Source: Acidobacteriota bacterium (lineage in GTDB: Bacteria > Acidobacteriota > Terriglobia > Acidiferrales > UBA7541). From it: a DNA stretch of 6,599 bases. The stretch spans positions 1 through 6,599 of the forward strand of contig QHYF01000092.1 in assembly GCA_003224075.1 (NCBI GenBank). The letters are read 5' to 3'. A program made the translations under genes and the position numbers. Shown one piece after another: positions 5,548-6,599 of this stretch (position 1 is the first letter of the stretch; each line of letters begins with the position of its first letter). The notes below the pieces were generated by a model. That model searched no databases, was not told the DNA's origin, and saw nothing but the letters and a program-made list of their open reading frames with translations.

Positions 5548-6033
5548 CTACATCTTGTAGCGGCCGAGGTCGTCGTCGGACAGGCCTTCCAGGTAGGTGC
5601 GGAGTTGTTCGTTGGTATTGCGTTCGGAGAAAGCGCTGGAAACTTTGGAGTTCTTGAGGACTTCTTCATCCACGAAGATTGGGCAGTCCATGCGCAGCGC
5701 CAGCGCCAGAGCGTCGCTCGGGCGGGAATCGATAGTCATCATCTGACCGTCGCGCTCGACCCAGATGAGCGCGTAGAAGGTGTCGTCCTTCAGGTCGTTC
5801 ACCACGATTTTCTGCACCCGTACTTCGAGCCCCAGCAAGACATTCTTCAGCAGGTCATGAGTCATCGGGCGAGGCGTTTGCACTTTCTCGATTTCGAGGG
5901 CGATGGCGTTCGCTTCGTAGACTCCGACCCAAATCGGCAAGATCGCCTGGCCTTGCACGTCTTTAAGCACAACGATGGGCATATTTGTGACCGGGTCCAT
6001 CATCAGGCCGCGGATTTTCATCTCCACTTCCAT
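5548..6033 (-). CDS. Bifunctional nuclease family (DUF151) protein, 161 aa
   Basis: Single-domain member of the DUF151/bifunctional-nuclease family. A plant member has been reported to have RNase and DNase activity, and a Thermotoga homologue has a known structure; the role in bacteria is unsettled. Family landmarks are all present: the opening MKIRGLMMDP, LPIWVGVYEANAIALEIE (32-49), PMTHDLL (56-62), and the most conserved block IDSRPSDALALAL (101-113) followed by CPIFVDEEVL. The C-terminus ends in a typical short tail (LEGLSDDDLGRYKM). The ATG at 6031-6033 has GGGAGG five bases upstream; a longer open frame back to 6144 runs into miaB and is rejected. It follows miaB by 16 bases, so the two are probably one transcript. 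The stop codon lies inside a small inverted repeat (GCTACA, TGTAGC, 5547-5561) that lacks a T-run, so no clear terminator is seen. Confidence 0.93.
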   Translation of the reverse strand: MEVEMKIRGLMMDPVTNMPIVVLKDVQGQAILPIWVGVYEANAIALEIEKVQTPRPMTHDLLKNVLLGLEVRVQKIVVNDLKDDTFYALIWVERDGQMMTIDSRPSDALALALRMDCPIFVDEEVLKNSKVSSAFSERNTNEQLRTYLEGLSDDDLGRYKM

Positions 6034-6044
6034 CGAGGCCTCCC
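6034..6044 (-). promoter_or_regulatory. Ribosome-binding site of the DUF151 gene
   Basis: On the minus strand GGGAGG (6039-6044) is five bases from the ATG at 6031-6033. It fixes the start within the short gap after miaB. Confidence 0.8.
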
Positions 6045-6049
6045 GCGAG

Positions 6050-6599
6050 CTAGACGGCGTGCTCGCCCACCAGGCTGTTCGGACCTGCGCCCGTAACGCG
6101 AACCTGAACGTAGGTTCCCAGAAGCTCCTTCGCTTGTGAAGCAAAATTTAGCACGCGGTGCGAGGTGGTATACCCCGACCACTGGTTTTCCCGCCGCGAT
6201 TTGCCGCCGACCAGGACTTCAAACGTCTGACCAATCAGCGCCGTATTCCGAGCCGCCTGAATTTCACGCTGTTTTTCCTGGAGAATGGCCAGCCGCCGGC
6301 TCTTTTCCTCTTCTAGAATCGGATCATTCATGGCAAGGGAGGGCGTGTTCGGCCGGGGCGAATACTTGAACGAGAACAGACCGTCGTACTGGACTTCGTC
6401 AAGCAGGCTCAGCGTCTCTTCAAAATCCGCTTCCGTCTCTCCCGGAAAGCCCACGATGATGTCTGTGGTAATGGCGATGGGGCGCTTCGCATGACGCATC
6501 ATCTCTATTTTTCCCAGATACTCATCGCGCGAATAGGTTCGCTGCATGGCGCGCAGCACTTTCGTGGATCCGGATTGCACGGGCAGGTGTACGTGGTCG
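6050..6599 (-). CDS. miaB: tRNA-2-methylthio-N6-dimethylallyladenosine synthase MiaB, C-terminal part
   Basis: Radical-SAM methylthiotransferase that adds a methylthio group to i6A37 of tRNAs, improving codon reading. Only the last 182 residues are inside the window; the N-terminal UPF0004 domain and the CxxxCxxC cluster lie beyond the right edge. Visible are the end of the radical-SAM barrel (HVHLPVQSGSTKVLRAM, then TDIIVGFPGETEADFEETL) and the substrate-region motif FSFKYSPRPNTPS. The linker helix (EEEKSRRLAILQEKQREI) and the C-terminal TRAM domain (about the last 60 residues: GQTFEVLVGG, then TSHRVLNF and the closing GPNSLVGE) follow. The SPRPNTP and VLNF forms favour MiaB over its relatives MtaB and RimO. 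It is the upstream member of a leftward pair with the DUF151 gene. A GTG at 6578-6580 is internal (Val of LPVQSG) and not a start. Confidence 0.93.
   Translation of the reverse strand, partial: DHVHLPVQSGSTKVLRAMQRTYSRDEYLGKIEMMRHAKRPIAITTDIIVGFPGETEADFEETLSLLDEVQYDGLFSFKYSPRPNTPSLAMNDPILEEEKSRRLAILQEKQREIQAARNTALIGQTFEVLVGGKSRRENQWSGYTTSHRVLNFASQAKELLGTYVQVRVTGAGPNSLVGEHAV

Noticed and set aside
5547..5561. Inverted repeat GCTACA/TGTAGC at the DUF151 stop as a terminator
   Set aside because: Arms of six pairs, AT-rich, with no T-run on the minus strand after it.

Overview
The window reads as ordinary chromosomal DNA from a moderately GC-rich, probably Gram-negative bacterium. The gene set and protein style point to Acidobacteriota (Terriglobia/Koribacter-like): a YpdA-type bacillithiol-disulfide reductase homologue, a bifunctional-nuclease (DUF151) gene directly behind miaB, a short PilZ protein, and a small secreted His/Gly/Ser/Ala-rich protein. 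The phylum is an inference from these features and was not tested by a search.

Layout from left to right. Bases 1-2446 hold a leftward cluster that reads, in transcription order, parA, parB, a 111-residue protein of unknown function, and a ypdA-like flavoprotein that runs off the left edge. parA and parB overlap by about 11 bases, and the other gaps are 77 and 50 bases, so one transcript is plausible. A candidate promoter with an inverted repeat over its -35 lies at 2551-2580. Just upstream is a leftward PilZ-domain gene (2667 to about 3002) with a modest terminator at 2616-2639 and a repeat-rich leader at 3003-3135. Divergent from it is a MATE-family exporter (3286-4665, rightward), followed by a 244-base gap and a rightward gene for a small secreted protein (4910-5404). 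That gene ends in a textbook intrinsic terminator (5440-5474). The right end is a leftward pair: the C-terminal part of miaB entering from the right edge, then a DUF151 nuclease-family gene 16 bases behind it.

How the genes work together. ParA and ParB form a DNA-segregation pair, and the DUF151 and MiaB genes are probably co-transcribed. The PilZ protein would respond to cyclic di-GMP. The exporter and the secreted protein look like independent units. I found no RNA gene, CRISPR array, insertion sequence or phage gene, and no canonical parS site.

Nothing here is clearly a new system. The points most worth a second look are the non-standard ParB motifs, the unknown gene between parB and ypdA, the Thr in place of the staphylococcal/bacillar Cys in the YpdA glycine motif, the structured leader of the PilZ gene, and the small secreted protein.
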